DNA of 64,000 nt, from positions 14,077,200 to 14,141,199 of the forward strand of contig NC_092287.1 in NCBI RefSeq assembly GCF_036320965.1, read 5' to 3'. The stretch is from Panulirus ornatus (lineage: Eukaryota; Arthropoda; Malacostraca; Decapoda; Palinuridae). A program made the translations under genes and the position numbers. The notes under the pieces are model-generated. The model saw nothing but the letters and a program-made list of their open reading frames with translations. It had not been told where the DNA came from and did not search any database. Positions 43,526 through 56,366 of the stretch are shown piece by piece; position 1 is the stretch's first letter; each line of letters starts with the position of its first letter.

Positions 43526-43775
43526 AGCTTACACTAGGTAAGTTCTCACTCCGTTGTCCATCCCTACACTCGGTCAGCTCTATCCTAGTCTTCCAGTGTT
43601 ACACTTGGTTAGCTCAACCCCCGCCTTCAACTCCTTATACTTGGTCAGGTCTATCCCCAACTTCAGCCTTACATTTGGTTGTCTCAACAACCGTCTCCTA
43701 GACTTGCGCCTGGTTAGCTTTCCCTCCATCTTCAAGCCTTACATTTAGTTAGTCTTCCTTAGTTCCCCAGCCGTT
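43526..43775. repeat. Degenerate tandem repeat, about 37-bp period
   Basis: Variants of TTACACTTGGTTAGCTC and a CTTCCAGC-like half recur about every 36-38 bp: TTACACTAGGTAAG, CTACACTCGGTCAG, TTACACTTGGTTAG, TTATACTTGGTCAG, TTACATTTGGTTGT and TTACATTTAGTTAG. About six decayed units. Confidence 0.75.
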
Positions 43776-45484
43776 AACTTATTTATCATTTAGTTGGCTT
43801 AGCATCCAGCACATTCTCCTTGAAGAACTTCTGTGAGAACCCTCTGTTCCCTCCTGAAGCAGACTGAATCATATTTGTTCCTGCAGCTCACTGGTAATAC
43901 ATTTTCAGTCGATGCTGAAAGTATTTCCCAATAGCCACGAGCCACGTGATCTACTGGTGATTTCTGATAAACTGCTCCCGGAGATTTCTTCGTCGTTCAC
44001 TACGTTCATAATAGGAGCTTTTCTGAGAACACTCCAGGCGAAGCGCCGCGCCTAACGGCACAAAAGGAAGGTGGAAATGGGTTCTCCTTTGTGAAGTGTA
44101 ATGTGGAGATATTTCTTTAACATAACCATCACAGGCGAGAGGCGGATGTGAGAGGTGTCAGCAAGGTTAAAGGAGCCACCTGAGAATGTACCAGTCAGGA
44201 ATTATTACGAGAATAGGGATGGGTCTGGAGACGCTGACTGGAACTGGAATAATATGACCTGCATAATGGGTGTAATGCGAATGTTAAAGTCAGAGTAAAC
44301 TGAGTGAGGAAAAGATACGGCTTCGATGAGAGGGGAAAACCTTTTTCTGCTGAAGAATTCGAATGGCTTCTTTTACGTGTGGAAATGTTATTAAGATTGG
44401 GATACTGTGGAGTCAGTGTAACCGAGTGATATACCGAGCCATATCTCCTATAAGCGACGTCAGATAGTAAGAAATCCTCGACCACCTGAGAAGACGATAG
44501 CTATTTTTCTCATTATACTTTTCTGCTTTCAACCATATACTTACATTGAGAAATTGTGGCCTTCCATCTTTCTTATAGTCTCAGAAATAAAGTAGATGAT
44601 ATATCCTGTCGGTGTGTCATTATATGATCAGTGTTTTACATACGATTTTATATAAATTCTCCATCACATGTCCTGGCTCAGTGGCGCTAAAGTACTGTTC
44701 CAAGATCTGATTTCCATATTCCGTCATCATGATGCACTATCCCTGGCCATTGTATCCACGGGGCGTCCCCCCGGTACTCAGACTTCCTAAGGGAGGTTCG
44801 AGGGACGCACCGTCGTAAGCAAGAGGTGCGCTTTATTCCTCTTCTGTAAGTTAGCACAGGACAACCGCATCAGGGATCCGCTACTCATTCCACGTAAAGT
44901 GTGTCGCTCCTTTCCCTTCAAGGCCTCCTGGTGGACGCCCCATTAAGGCTTCTTGATAAGATTTTCTCTCTCGCTCACCGGGATGGTATAGATAGCGTTG
45001 CTGGCTGCTGTGTTCCCCCTCATCATCTCATACTTCTATTTGCCATCTAGTCCTATCCTCTACATAAGACCTTTGTGTTTACATACCTTATTTTTCTTGT
45101 AATTGAAGATTTTATACGTCTTGTAATTAACGTAGTGTGATTTACATTGATTATCACGTATCTAAAGCATCATTTGGCCTTTCAATACCATTATTGATCA
45201 GCCATTTTATGACATTAGAAGTGTTATCAGTTATCTATATTTCATCTTATCAGCGTCTTGATGAATTTGCACATTTTTTTCCCCTTTATGCTTCATTCTG
45301 ACCAGCCTTTTTCTAAATTAATTTTTTTTTACTTTATTGGGATGTACATTCATGTACTGTGTTTATATGAATTCAATGTATGACTCAAACAGAAAGATGA
45401 AATTACCTATTTCGATGTATAACTGCAGTTTCTCCACTAGTATGTAATATAAAGCAACGTTACTTATGTGAAACTTCTCAAAAA
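43776..45484. other. Intron sequence with no recognised gene
   Basis: AT-rich. No ORF with family motifs on either strand. A G/C-rich stretch near 44755-44800 shows no gene-like organisation. Confidence 0.45.
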
Positions 45485-45700
45485 ATAAAGATAATAGTAG
45501 AAATGATGATAATGATAATGATATGATTATGATAATAGTAGTGATAACTTCAATAATGATATTGCTGATGATAATGATGATAATGATAGTAATAACAATA
45601 CCAATTATGATAATGAAAATAATAATGATAATGATAATAATAATGACAATAAAAGTAATAGTAGTTACAAAAACATAAATATTAATACTAATGATTTTGA
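45485..45700. repeat. Degenerate (GATAAT)n-like repeat
   Basis: Interrupted units of GATAAT, GATGAT and AATAAT over about 215 bp, with no clean array. Confidence 0.8.
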
Positions 45701-45739
45701 TAGTTAATGTACTTGATTATTGTAACGACTTTATTGATC

Positions 45740-46465
45740 TTCCCAAAGTCTGCCAACATTCTTTCGCCACATCATTTTTTTCAACCCCTGCTTTTTTCTC
45801 TTGACCTGCCGCTTTCTCTTGTACATCTACCAGTACACACACCCATTTTTTGCCGGCAACGCATATACACCTATCTTCTTTTTCTTTTTCTTTTTTCTCT
45901 TGGAACTTCAACTCCCTAGTCCCACTGCTCATACCCTTTCTTAAGCATCCATATCCCTCCTGCATGCCACGCAATTCACTGCTTCCCTAAGTACCATCCA
46001 CTCCTCATTCACTCTCCTTGTTTCATTTACTCTTAACTTTGGCCATTCTTTGCTCGATCTTTCTGGAACCTATGCACACTAGCCTTTTCCTAAGTTTAGT
46101 CACTCTCGGCATCTCATTCCCACCTATGTCATCTACTCTGCTCCTAAAGCCATCAAAAACATGATTAGACATCTCAGCAGCCGCCTCTCTCGGCACGTTC
46201 GCGTCCAATAGTCTCTCCGTTGCACGCCTGTCAATTAGTACTTGATCCAATAAAGCCCATTAACCCCCCAACCCCACTTACAAAATTATACTTATATATG
46301 CCTCTATTTTCAAATCATGGGTAATCATCAGTCTCGAATATTTTTGCAGCACATAACTAGATTAATTTTGCATCATTTTCATTTACGACAAGTACCCTAT
46401 TTCTCCTCTCCAATTATATCCTCAACGGCCACATCACCCACTTTTGCGCTCGAACCTCCCACCGT
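45740..46465 (-). mobile_element. Older RTE-type LINE copy L18, endonuclease region
   Basis: On the minus strand, GCAAAAGTGGGTGATGTGGC (near 46440) matches the [12 protein letters not shown] region. It continues through 'VLIDRRATERLLDANVPREA' (46200), 'MSNHVFDGF' in place of SDHYLVEA, and the linker to about 45750. It is strongly diverged. It overlaps the same element region as part of L17, so it is a separate copy. Confidence 0.65.
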
Positions 46466-46569
46466 CAGATATTTAAGTATATAATAATGTATGTATAGGA
46501 TCTTCTTCATTTGATGCCTCAGTGAATAAATACACTTTCACTGGGTCTTTTTTTACCAGATTTTTCAGT

Positions 46570-47225
46570 GAATGATGATACTTGTGCAGGTGTTTCGGTA
46601 AATAACCCTTTAAGCTCTATGGACTGTTTAAGTAAGATGATGGAGCTGTTAAATGGCACAACAGCCTATGAAAAGAGGTACGCAGGAAGTGCTAGGAAGG
46701 AGGATAAAACATTCGAAAAAGACTGAATGAAGTCTGAAAGACGAAAGAATTCAATAACCTTGCTGGAAGGGACCTCCAAACAACCCAGAATGACAAGTAT
46801 CCCCAGAATTCATAAACCACAGATACCGTTGCGTCCCATCACGTCAGGCATTGGTAATGCTTCCCATAAACTATATCCAGGACATTATGCAAACCTCCTT
46901 CCAAATCATCCAAACCTCGTCCTGGGAACCATAACTAATGCGTATCTGAGAAGCTCGCGGGACCTACTAAAGAGAATAAAGGACGTGATCATTCAAAGGA
47001 AGAAGCTCGTTAGTTTGATGTTGAAGCACTGTTTACAAATGTCCCGATAGACTATGCGCTGGAGGGGGTAAGACAGGCAATTTGCATACTTAGACGACGG
47101 AGATCTTCTTGGTGCTAAAGAAGATGACATGAAAGTTGGTCTCCCTATGTGTTAGATTTGAGGGAAAGGTGTATATACAACATAGGGGGATTGGTTATGG
47201 GATCGCCACTGAGTACCGTTATGCC
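46570..47225 (+). pseudogene. Second Penelope-like RT fragment
   Basis: 'DCLSKMMELLNGTTAYEK' (near 46620) aligns with the 'NYLSKMNEILNDNTTYSK' segment of the element at 33.8 kb. It is followed by 'SIPRIHKPQIPLRPITSGIG' (PLE 'LPKIHKP...RPIVSS'), then after a 1-base loss near 47014 'SFDVEALFTNVPIDYALEGV' (RT motif A), and near 47190 'GLVMGSPLST' (motif B). It belongs to a different PLE lineage from the 33.8-kb copy and is much older. Confidence 0.78.
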
Positions 47226-47344
47226 CTGCACTTGAGACTCATCAGTGGTGGTGTGATGGATGGCAACCTGCCGGGCGTCAGAACATAACCATCGCTACGT
47301 AGGTATGAACTGCGCCAGTTTATGGCGGTATAAACCTTTCTCTA

Positions 47345-47358
47345 TTTACTTACACACA

Positions 47359-47402
<44 letters not shown>

Positions 47403-47443
47403 TACACACACACAAACACACACACATACACACAAACACACAC
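47345..47443. repeat. (CA)n microsatellite
   Basis: CACACA arrays with TACA and AACA variants. Confidence 0.92.
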
Positions 47444-47750
47444 CGCCTCAGTGTTGAACCCGTCAACAGTGTATATTAAAGAATATACATCATTGTATTG
47501 TTTGTATTGGACTATGACCAATGTATATTAATGGATGCATTATTTCACATTGCTTTGAGGTAAGAAATACGAGAGCTGAAATAATATTACACTCCTTCCA
47601 ACTTCCGTATGTGCGGATCTCTGATGTTCTCATTATCTTGGCCTCCGGGCTGGTGGTAATAGCTTCAATGTATTCGGCGCATCGGCTGGACATTGCAGAA
47701 GGTGGGTCGAACACCACGGTAAAAACCTGTAACAAGTCGATGCGACCTTT
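47444..47750. other. Stretch with no recognised feature
   Basis: Non-coding sequence between (CA)n and the 21-bp minisatellite. Confidence 0.45.
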
Positions 47751-48235
47751 GAGCATAACGGTACTAAAGGTGAGCAGGACGGTACTAAAGGTGAGCAGGA
47801 CGGTACTAAAGGTGAGCAGGACGGTACTAAAGGTGAGCATAACGGTGCTAAACGTGAGCAGGACGGTACTATACATGAGCAGGACGGTACTAAACGTGAG
47901 CCTAACAGTACTAAACGTGAGCAGGACGGTACTATACATGAGCAGGACGGTACTATACGTGAGCAGGACGGTACTATACGTATGCAGGACGATACTATAC
48001 GTGAGCAGGACGGTACTAAACGTGAGCAGGATGGTACTAAACGTGAGCAGAACGGTACTATACGTGAGCAGGACGGTACTGTACGTAAGCATAACGGTAC
48101 TAAAGGTGAGCAGGATGGTACTATACGTGAGCAGGAGGGTACTAAACTTGACCGGGACGGTACGATACCTGGACACAACGGGGCGACGCCTCAGGACGAC
48201 GGTATGATCCTTGAACACGACGATACAGCACTAAA
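47751..48235. repeat. 21-bp minisatellite, about 20 units, decaying to the right
   Basis: The unit starts GGTACTAAAGGTGAGCAGG + AC, with variants GGTACTATACGTGAGC and GGTACTAAACGTGAGC. Because 21 is a multiple of 3, several frames stay open on both strands, giving long repeated-peptide ORFs that I regard as non-coding. Each unit contains TACTAA, GGTGAGC and CAGG. Confidence 0.92.
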
Positions 48236-48480
48236 TCAAGACGAGTAACCATCAGCACGATGAGTAACCATAGATCACAAACAACAGCCTATAGACCAAA
48301 TGGGGGAACCCATGAGCACGACAGCTGACCCTTGAAAACAACCAGTGACCACCGAACAGGATGGTGACCCATGAGTGTGGCAGGTAGCACTTAAGTACAA
48401 AAGATAACCCTTAAACACAAAAGGTTAACCCTTGAGGATAACAAATGATACTCGAGGTTGACAGTACAACAATTAATCGA
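48236..48480. repeat. Degenerate continuation of the minisatellite
   Basis: Units of about 20 bp such as GTGACCCATGAGTGTGGCAG, GTAGCACTTAAGTACAAAAG and ATAACCCTTAAACACAAAAG follow one another and resemble the 21-bp unit loosely. Confidence 0.5.
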
Positions 48481-49616
48481 ATCCATGCGATCGTAGAACT
48501 CGAGGGTGAAGGAAGCCTTGATCACAGTGTTATATCCTTAAATATTGTGACCTTACCTCTAAGAGTCAAGCTAAAGGCTAGGTCATCGTACCCAGAAATT
48601 TTACCGATCATGTTCAGAGGGTGAACATTACCTAGGTGAAAACAATATATAGAAAAGATATCAAAATACAAAAGTTGAATCGACACACTTGAGAAGATTA
48701 AGAATTATGATCAGTTTACCGTCAACACAAAACATTAATTTCAAAATCCTCAAACTGAAATTAATTATGCATCATTCTGGCAGTGAAATGTTTGAACTGG
48801 GAGGAATATGTTCCCATGTGAAATTGAGTGACTGCGTGCATCACGCATTTTATTTCGCTGCGGGGCAGTCGCTAATTACGTGTAAAACACTCTTTACTTT
48901 ACAACTTTTTCAGCAGATGCTTTGTCAACAGACGTGTGTGAAGTATAATGAATCATGAATATTTGTAAAAGGAAATTGTACATAGATTATCAATATTTGA
49001 ATATTTGTTGGGTATCAGGGTAAGAGTGGATATTAGGGAGGTCGATGTCCAGGGCTTTTTCTGTTAACCTGCGAGCCTGGAGCTGGGGACCCAAGCTGCC
49101 CGAATATTCCCTCCATCAAATGGTGCATGTTGGCCTCGGACTAAAGAAGCGTGTCTGCTGCATCCACTTTGGACGGGAGATGAAGGTTCGTGTGGGTGAG
49201 TGAATATGAGAGGATTGAATAATGAGTATGAGAGGATGGAAGTTGTAGATATGATCGTCTTGTGTGGGGCGAGGCTGAGAGGTAGTGGTTCAGTTAGGAG
49301 GGACCGAAGGATGTGAGATCAGACCTGGAGGATGGTTAAGGATGCTATAAAAATGCCTCCAAGTTGTGGTGAGCAGGTAGTGGGTGACCAGAACCTTAGT
49401 GGCCAAGCGGTAGCTTACGTGAGTTTACATGAGAAAGACAGAAAACAGGAGATCTGTTTGGCCCATGACTGGGTTGTCTGGGAAAAAAAAAGCCTTTACC
49501 TTGACAAGAAAATGTAATTCCGTTCAGTAGTCTTTTTAAGCTATCACCGAGTCCCTGCTGCTGCACATTATCCTTCTACTGTCCCCGTTACCGCTGTCGT
49601 TTATTAAGCGTTTTTA
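48481..49616. other. Intron sequence with no recognised gene
   Basis: No ORF with family motifs and no repeat identified. Confidence 0.45.
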
Positions 49617-49800
49617 TTAGAGTATAGTTAAATTTATGAGATATTTGTTTATACGACTTTTGAAGGTACTTATAGTTTTATCATTCACTACGTCTGACGG
49701 TAACTTATGCCAGTGCTCTTAACACCTATAGGAAAAGAAGCTTTTTCCCACGTCCTTACTACATCTTTTAGCTTTGAGTTTTATTCCATTTGTCCTGGTA
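49617..49800 (-). pseudogene. C-terminal end of a CR1/Jockey-like LINE ORF
   Basis: The minus strand reads TRTNGIKLKAKRCSKDVGKS, FFSYRC, a TAA, then EHWHKLPSDVVNDKTISTF and KSRINKYL, ending TAA at 49617-49619. 'F..R....WN.LP..VV.....TFK.RL' is the typical end of CR1, L2 and Jockey-type RT ORFs. A single stop interrupts it. It lies just upstream of the 18-bp array. Confidence 0.7.
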
Positions 49801-49845
49801 ACCGTAATCTATTATATTTCAAAAAGATGTAAGTGATTTACTTTA

Positions 49846-52800
49846 TCACCATCACTGACATCATCACCATCACTGACATCATCACCATCACTGACATCAT
49901 CACCATCACTGACATCATCACCATCACTGACATCATCACCATCACTGACATCATCACCATCACTGACATCATCACCATCACTGACATCATCACCATCACT
50001 GACATCATCACCATCACTGACATCATCACCATCACTGACATCATCACCATCACTGACATCATCACCATCACTGACATCATCACCATCACTGACATCATCA
50101 CCATCACTGACATCATCACCATCACTGACATCATCACCATCACTGACATCATCACCATCACTGACATCATCACCATCACTGACATCATCACCATCACTGA
50201 CATCATCACCATCACTGACATCATCACCATCACTGACATCATCACCATCACTGACATCATCACCATCACTGACATCATCACCATCACTGACATCATCACC
50301 ATCACTGACATCATCACCATCACTGACATCATCACCATCACTGACATCATCACCATCACTGACATCATCACCATCACTGACATCATCACCATCACTGACA
50401 TCATCACCATCACTGACATCATCACCATCACTGACATCATCACCATCACTGACATCATCACCATCACTGACATCATCACCATCACTGACATCATCACCAT
50501 CACTGACATCATCACCATCACTGACATCATCACCATCACTGACATCATCACCATCACTGACATCATCACCATCACTGACATCATCACCATCACTGACATC
50601 ATCACCATCACTGACATCATCACCATCACTGACATCATCACCATCACTGACATCATCACCATCACTGACATCATCACCATCACTGACATCATCACCATCA
50701 CTGACATCATCACCATCACTGACATCATCACCATCACTGACATCATCACCATCACTGACATCATCACCATCACTGACATCATCACCATCACTGACATCAT
50801 CACCATCACTGACATCATCACCATCACTGACATCATCACCATCACTGACATCATCACCATCACTGACATCATCACCATCACTGACATCATCACCATCACT
50901 GACATCATCACCATCACTGACATCATCACCATCACTGACATCATCACCATCACTGACATCATCACCATCACTGACATCATCACCATCACTGACATCATCA
51001 CCATCACTGACATCATCACCATCACTGACATCATCACCATCACTGACATCATCACCATCACTGACATCATCACCATCACTGACATCATCACCATCACTGA
51101 CATCATCACCATCACTGACATCATCACCATCACTGACATCATCACCATCACTGACATCATCACCATCACTGACATCATCACCATCACTGACATCATCACC
51201 ATCACTGACATCATCACCATCACTGACATCATCACCATCACTGACATCATCACCATCACTGACATCATCACCATCACTGACATCATCACCATCACTGACA
51301 TCATCACCATCACTGACATCATCACCATCACTGACATCATCACCATCACTGACATCATCACCATCACTGACATCATCACCATCACTGACATCATCACCAT
51401 CACTGACATCATCACCATCACTGACATCATCACCATCACTGACATCATCACCATCACTGACATCATCACCATCACTGACATCATCACCATCACTGACATC
51501 ATCACCATCACTGACATCATCACCATCACTGACATCATCACCATCACTGACATCATCACCATCACTGACATCATCACCATCACTGACATCATCACCATCA
51601 CTGACATCATCACCATCACTGACATCATCACCATCACTGACATCATCACCATCACTGACATCATCACCATCACTGACATCATCACCATCACTGACATCAT
51701 CACCATCACTGACATCATCACCATCACTGACATCATCACCATCACTGACATCATCACCATCACTGACATCATCACCATCACTGACATCATCACCATCACT
51801 GACATCATCACCATCACTGACATCATCACCATCACTGACATCATCACCATCACTGACATCATCACCATCACTGACATCATCACCATCACTGACATCATCA
51901 CCATCACTGACATCATCACCATCACTGACATCATCACCATCACTGACATCATCACCATCACTGACATCATCACCATCACTGACATCATCACCATCACTGA
52001 CATCATCACCATCACTGACATCATCACCATCACTGACATCATCACCATCACTGACATCATCACCATCACTGACATCATCACCATCACTGACATCATCACC
52101 ATCACTGACATCATCACCATCACTGACATCATCACCATCACTGACATCATCACCATCACTGACATCATCACCATCACTGACATCATCACCATCACTGACA
52201 TCATCACCATCACTGACATCATCACCATCACTGACATCATCACCATCACTGACATCATCACCATCACTGACATCATCACCATCACTGACATCATCACCAT
52301 CACTGACATCATCACCATCACTGACATCATCACCATCACTGACATCATCACCATCACTGACATCATCACCATCACTGACATCATCACCATCACTGACATC
52401 ATCACCATCACTGACATCATCACCATCACTGACATCATCACCATCACTGACATCATCACCATCACTGACATCATCACCATCACTGACATCATCACCATCA
52501 CTGACATCATCACCATCACTGACATCATCACCATCACTGACATCATCACCATCACTGACATCATCACCATCACTGACATCATCACCATCACTGACATCAT
52601 CACCATCACTGACATCATCACCATCACTGACATCATCACCATCACTGACATCATCACCATCACTGACATCATCACCATCACTGACATCATCACCATCACT
52701 GACATCATCACCATCACTGACATCATCACCATCACTGACATCATCACCATCACTGACATCATCACCATCACTGACATCATCACCATCACTGACATCATCA

Positions 52801-54431
52801 CCATCACTGACATCATCACCATCACTGACATCATCACCATCACTGACATCATCACCATCACTGACATCATCACCATCACTGACATCATCACCATCACTGA
52901 CATCATCACCATCACTGACATCATCACCATCACTGACATCATCACCATCACTGACATCATCACCATCACTGACATCATCACCATCACTGACATCATCACC
53001 ATCACTGACATCATCACCATCACTGACATCATCACCATCACTGACATCATCACCATCACTGACATCATCACCATCACTGACATCATCACCATCACTGACA
53101 TCATCACCATCACTGACATCATCACCATCACTGACATCATCACCATCACTGACATCATCACCATCACTGACATCATCACCATCACTGACATCATCACCAT
53201 CACTGACATCATCACCATCACTGACATCATCACCATCACTGACATCATCACCATCACTGACATCATCACCATCACTGACATCATCACCATCACTGACATC
53301 ATCACCATCACTGACATCATCACCATCACTGACATCATCACCATCACTGACATCATCACCATCACTGACATCATCACCATCACTGACATCATCACCATCA
53401 CTGACATCATCACCATCACTGACATCATCACCATCACTGACATCATCACCATCACTGACATCATCACCATCACTGACATCATCACCATCACTGACATCAT
53501 CACCATCACTGACATCATCACCATCACTGACATCATCACCATCACTGACATCATCACCATCACTGACATCATCACCATCACTGACATCATCACCATCACT
53601 GACATCATCACCATCACTGACATCATCACCATCACTGACATCATCACCATCACTGACATCATCACCATCACTGACATCATCACCATCACTGACATCATCA
53701 CCATCACTGACATCATCACCATCACTGACATCATCACCATCACTGACATCATCACCATCACTGACATCATCACCATCACTGACATCATCACCATCACTGA
53801 CATCATCACCATCACTGACATCATCACCATCACTGACATCATCACCATCACTGACATCATCACCATCACTGACATCATCACCATCACTGACATCATCACC
53901 ATCACTGACATCATCACCATCACTGACATCATCACCATCACTGACATCATCACCATCACTGACATCATCACCATCACTGACATCATCACCATCACTGACA
54001 TCATCACCATCACTGACATCATCACCATCACTGACATCATCACCATCACTGACATCATCACCATCACTGACATCATCACCATCACTGACATCATCACCAT
54101 CACTGACATCATCACCATCACTGACATCATCACCATCACTGACATCATCACCATCACTGACATCATCACCATCACTGACATCATCACCATCACTGACATC
54201 ATCACCATCACTGACATCATCACCATCACTGACATCATCACCATCACTGACATCATCACCATCACTGACATCATCACCATCACTGACATCATCACCATCA
54301 CTGACATCATCACCATCACTGACATCATCACCATCACTGACATCATCACCATCACTGACATCATCACCATCACTGACATCATCACCATCATCGACATCAT
54401 CACCATCACTGACATCATCACCATCATCATC
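49846..54431. repeat. 4.6-kb nearly perfect 18-bp tandem array
   Basis: Unit CATCACCATCACTGACAT, about 250 copies, with one variant (CATCATCGACAT) near 54390. Four of six frames are open, since the unit is a multiple of 3 and only two frames meet TGA: ITITDI and SPSLTS on the plus strand, MSVMVM and VSDGDD on the minus strand. The plus strand is C-rich with one G per unit. The array ends about 60 bp before the next cadherin exon. Near-identity of units points to recent homogenisation, or to assembly collapse or expansion. Confidence 0.95.
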
Positions 54432-54444
54432 AATATAATCAGTA

Positions 54445-54492
54445 ACTACCGTACTAAGACCCGGTGTGTTTGTGTTCCTCCTCTTCCTTCAG
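54445..54492 (+). promoter_or_regulatory. Predicted branch point and 3' splice site of the 35.5-kb intron
   Basis: TACTAAG near 54453 resembles the TACTAAC branch-point consensus. CTCCTCTTCCTTCAG at 54478-54492 is a typical polypyrimidine tract and AG. Confidence 0.6.
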
Positions 54493-54608
54493 GAGTGAGG
54501 GTGAGGTACAGCATCAGGGCGGGCAACAGGGATGGCCTCTTCACCATCGACCAGCACACGGGTCTCATCACCCTGGCCGCCCCGCTAGACTACGAGCTCC
54601 ACGCTAAG
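54493..54608 (+). CDS. Cadherin-repeat exon (downstream half of one repeat)
   Basis: It codes for VRVRYSIRAGNRDGLFTID, then QHTGLITLAAPLDYELHAK, ending at AAG|GTAAGG. 'V.YSI..GN.DGLFTID..TG.I.LA..LDYE' is the middle of a classic cadherin repeat, with the LDYE calcium motif (LDRE/LDYE type) at its end. The first codon GGA is split with 18986, matching 'HKDG|VRVRYSI'. The exon ends in phase 0. It is an extracellular adhesion domain; the family member is unknown. Confidence 0.8.
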
Positions 54609-54682
54609 GTAAGGCTCACCTTCCCTTCCTCCAGGTACTGCTATGGCCTGACACTGGCCGTTGTATAGGTGGGCCAGAGTGA

Positions 54683-54731
54683 TGCCTCATCACTCTGGCC
54701 ACCCCGCTGGACAACCAAGCTCCACAACAAG
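54683..54731 (+). pseudogene. Decayed duplicate of the cadherin exon 3' end
   Basis: CTCATCACTCTGGCCACCCC, GCTGGACAACCAAGCTCCAC and AACAAG|GTGAGA repeat the exon end (CTCATCACCCTGGCCGCCCC, GCTAGACTACGAGCTCCACG, AAG|GTAAGG) with a 1-base shift. The duplicate carries a donor but no acceptor of its own. Confidence 0.7.
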
Positions 54732-54922
54732 GTGAGAAACTGTGTTTATTTCAGTGTCTTCGCTGGAGCCAGTGTCCACGCTAGGGGAGTCCCGATGTGG
54801 CCAGAACAAGGAACCTAGGAGGTGTTCAGGACCAGGGATGGTGTCAATCTAGGTGTAACGAAGATCGGGAATAAGGGATGTCATTAGTCAAAGACACCCC
54901 CCCCCCCCCACACACACACACA

Positions 54923-54958
<36 letters not shown>

Positions 54959-55169
54959 TCACTCCTCCTCACATTTTTTTTTCCTAATAAGCCAACAACC
55001 ATTCTAGTCATAGAGTCATATGCAAATGATAAAAGAAAGGTATCTCTGCTCATAAGAGATTATTTAAAGACATTATCTCTCAAAAGGTTAAATGATCGCG
55101 ACCACAACCAAGTCTGTGTCATTCGATTCCCTCTGTTCCGTTGCATGAAACCACATTTCACCCCTGCGG
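54732..55169. other. Downstream intron with a (CA)n run
   Basis: Contains a C run (54896-54910) followed by (CA)n (about 54911-54956). No gene seen. Confidence 0.5.
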
Positions 55170-55658
55170 AAGCATAAACAGATTTGGCATCGCCACAGCC
55201 TCCACTTTATCCTGGAAACCCCAACGTAATCAGAATTACAAAAGCCGTATGCGACAGTCTGGGGTATTCTATAGGTGCTGTAATTATTTTTCTTATATGC
55301 AAATGCCTCATGTCTACAGGGGGTCATATTCAGCCCTAGTCTGAAATACTGCCCATATATTTGGTGCGGCTCTTCCTTTACCTCTTTATTAGCCATAACG
55401 GAATCGAATGCCTTTCCTATCGTAATTCTTCAGGCGTCATCCCCCTCTGTCCACTGAGATGTTGCTGCTTTTTCCCTATCTTACATGTATTATTATGGCC
55501 ATTGCTCACGTTAGGTATGAGCGTGCATCTCCGACACCCAGGTTTGGACCCATGACTCGCGTCTGGCAGCTGCTTCCCATAATTTCTGTGTGCAGACTAG
55601 CCACACGAGGATTAACCGTAATGATATCCCCCTCCTTCCTTCGAAGAGCAAAGCTGTG

Positions 55659-55735
<77 letters not shown>
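55170..55735 (+). pseudogene. C-terminal fragment of another LINE ORF, ending in (CT)n
   Basis: Blocks in shifting frames: 'NRFGIATASTLSWKP', 'RQSGVFYRCCNYFSYMQM', 'KYCPYIWCGSSFTSLLAI', 'DVAAFSLSYMYYYGHCS', and 'AASHNFCVQTSHTRINRN' with 'PSFLRRAKLWNSLS'. This order (WK..I....LG.LYR, EY...WG, FR..S....VASLS..Y...HG.C.., LWNSLP) matches the C-terminal half of a known type of invertebrate LINE ORF, not RTE. The (CT)n tract starts inside the LWNSL codons. Confidence 0.6.
55660..55734. repeat. (CT)n microsatellite
   Basis: CTCTCT run that begins within the 'WNSLS' codons of the LINE fragment. Confidence 0.95.
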
Positions 55736-55774
55736 GATCAGGTCTGATGGATTGTAAAGGGGGGAATGTATGGA

Positions 55775-55910
55775 TCTCCGTAGTGTAGCGGTTAGAGATC
55801 CTGACCGTGACGCATTCACAGGCCGCCAGAGGCCAGGCCTGCATAGGTTCGAATCTTTGTCGCGGCAGTCGGTCCACAGTACACCCAGCTGTTCATCTTC
55901 TAAGGGCTAG
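55775..55910 (+). mobile_element. tRNA-derived SINE-like element, copy 2
   Basis: A box GTGTAGCGGTTAGAGATCCT, then TGACGCATTCAC, B box GCATAGGTTCGAATC and CGGTCCACAGTACACCCAGC, in the same order as the copy at 21207-21340. The A-box and B-box spacing fits a Pol III promoter. Confidence 0.65.
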
Positions 55911-55919
55911 TCGATAACT

Positions 55920-56366
<447 letters not shown>

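Noticed and set aside
47490..48218. 242- and 228-codon ORFs on both strands of the 21-bp minisatellite
   Set aside because: A 21-bp unit keeps frames open on both strands. The peptides are pure repeats (TVLLTFS, TVLNVSR).
49846..54431. CRISPR array
   Set aside because: Units follow directly without unique spacers, and the context is eukaryotic.
49838..54433. 1,531-codon ORF of MSVMVM repeats on the minus strand
   Set aside because: Same cause: an 18-bp repeat open by chance on the other strand.
49833..54668. 1,611-codon ORF (ITITDI repeats) as a real protein
   Set aside because: The reading frame exists because the repeat unit is 18 bp and lacks stops in this frame. No start context or complexity supports a protein of its own. 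I keep only the in-frame link to the cadherin exon as a finding.
55088..55396. 102-codon minus-strand ORF at 55.1-55.4 kb
   Set aside because: It is a shadow of the plus-strand LINE fragment, whose codons match known LINE motifs.
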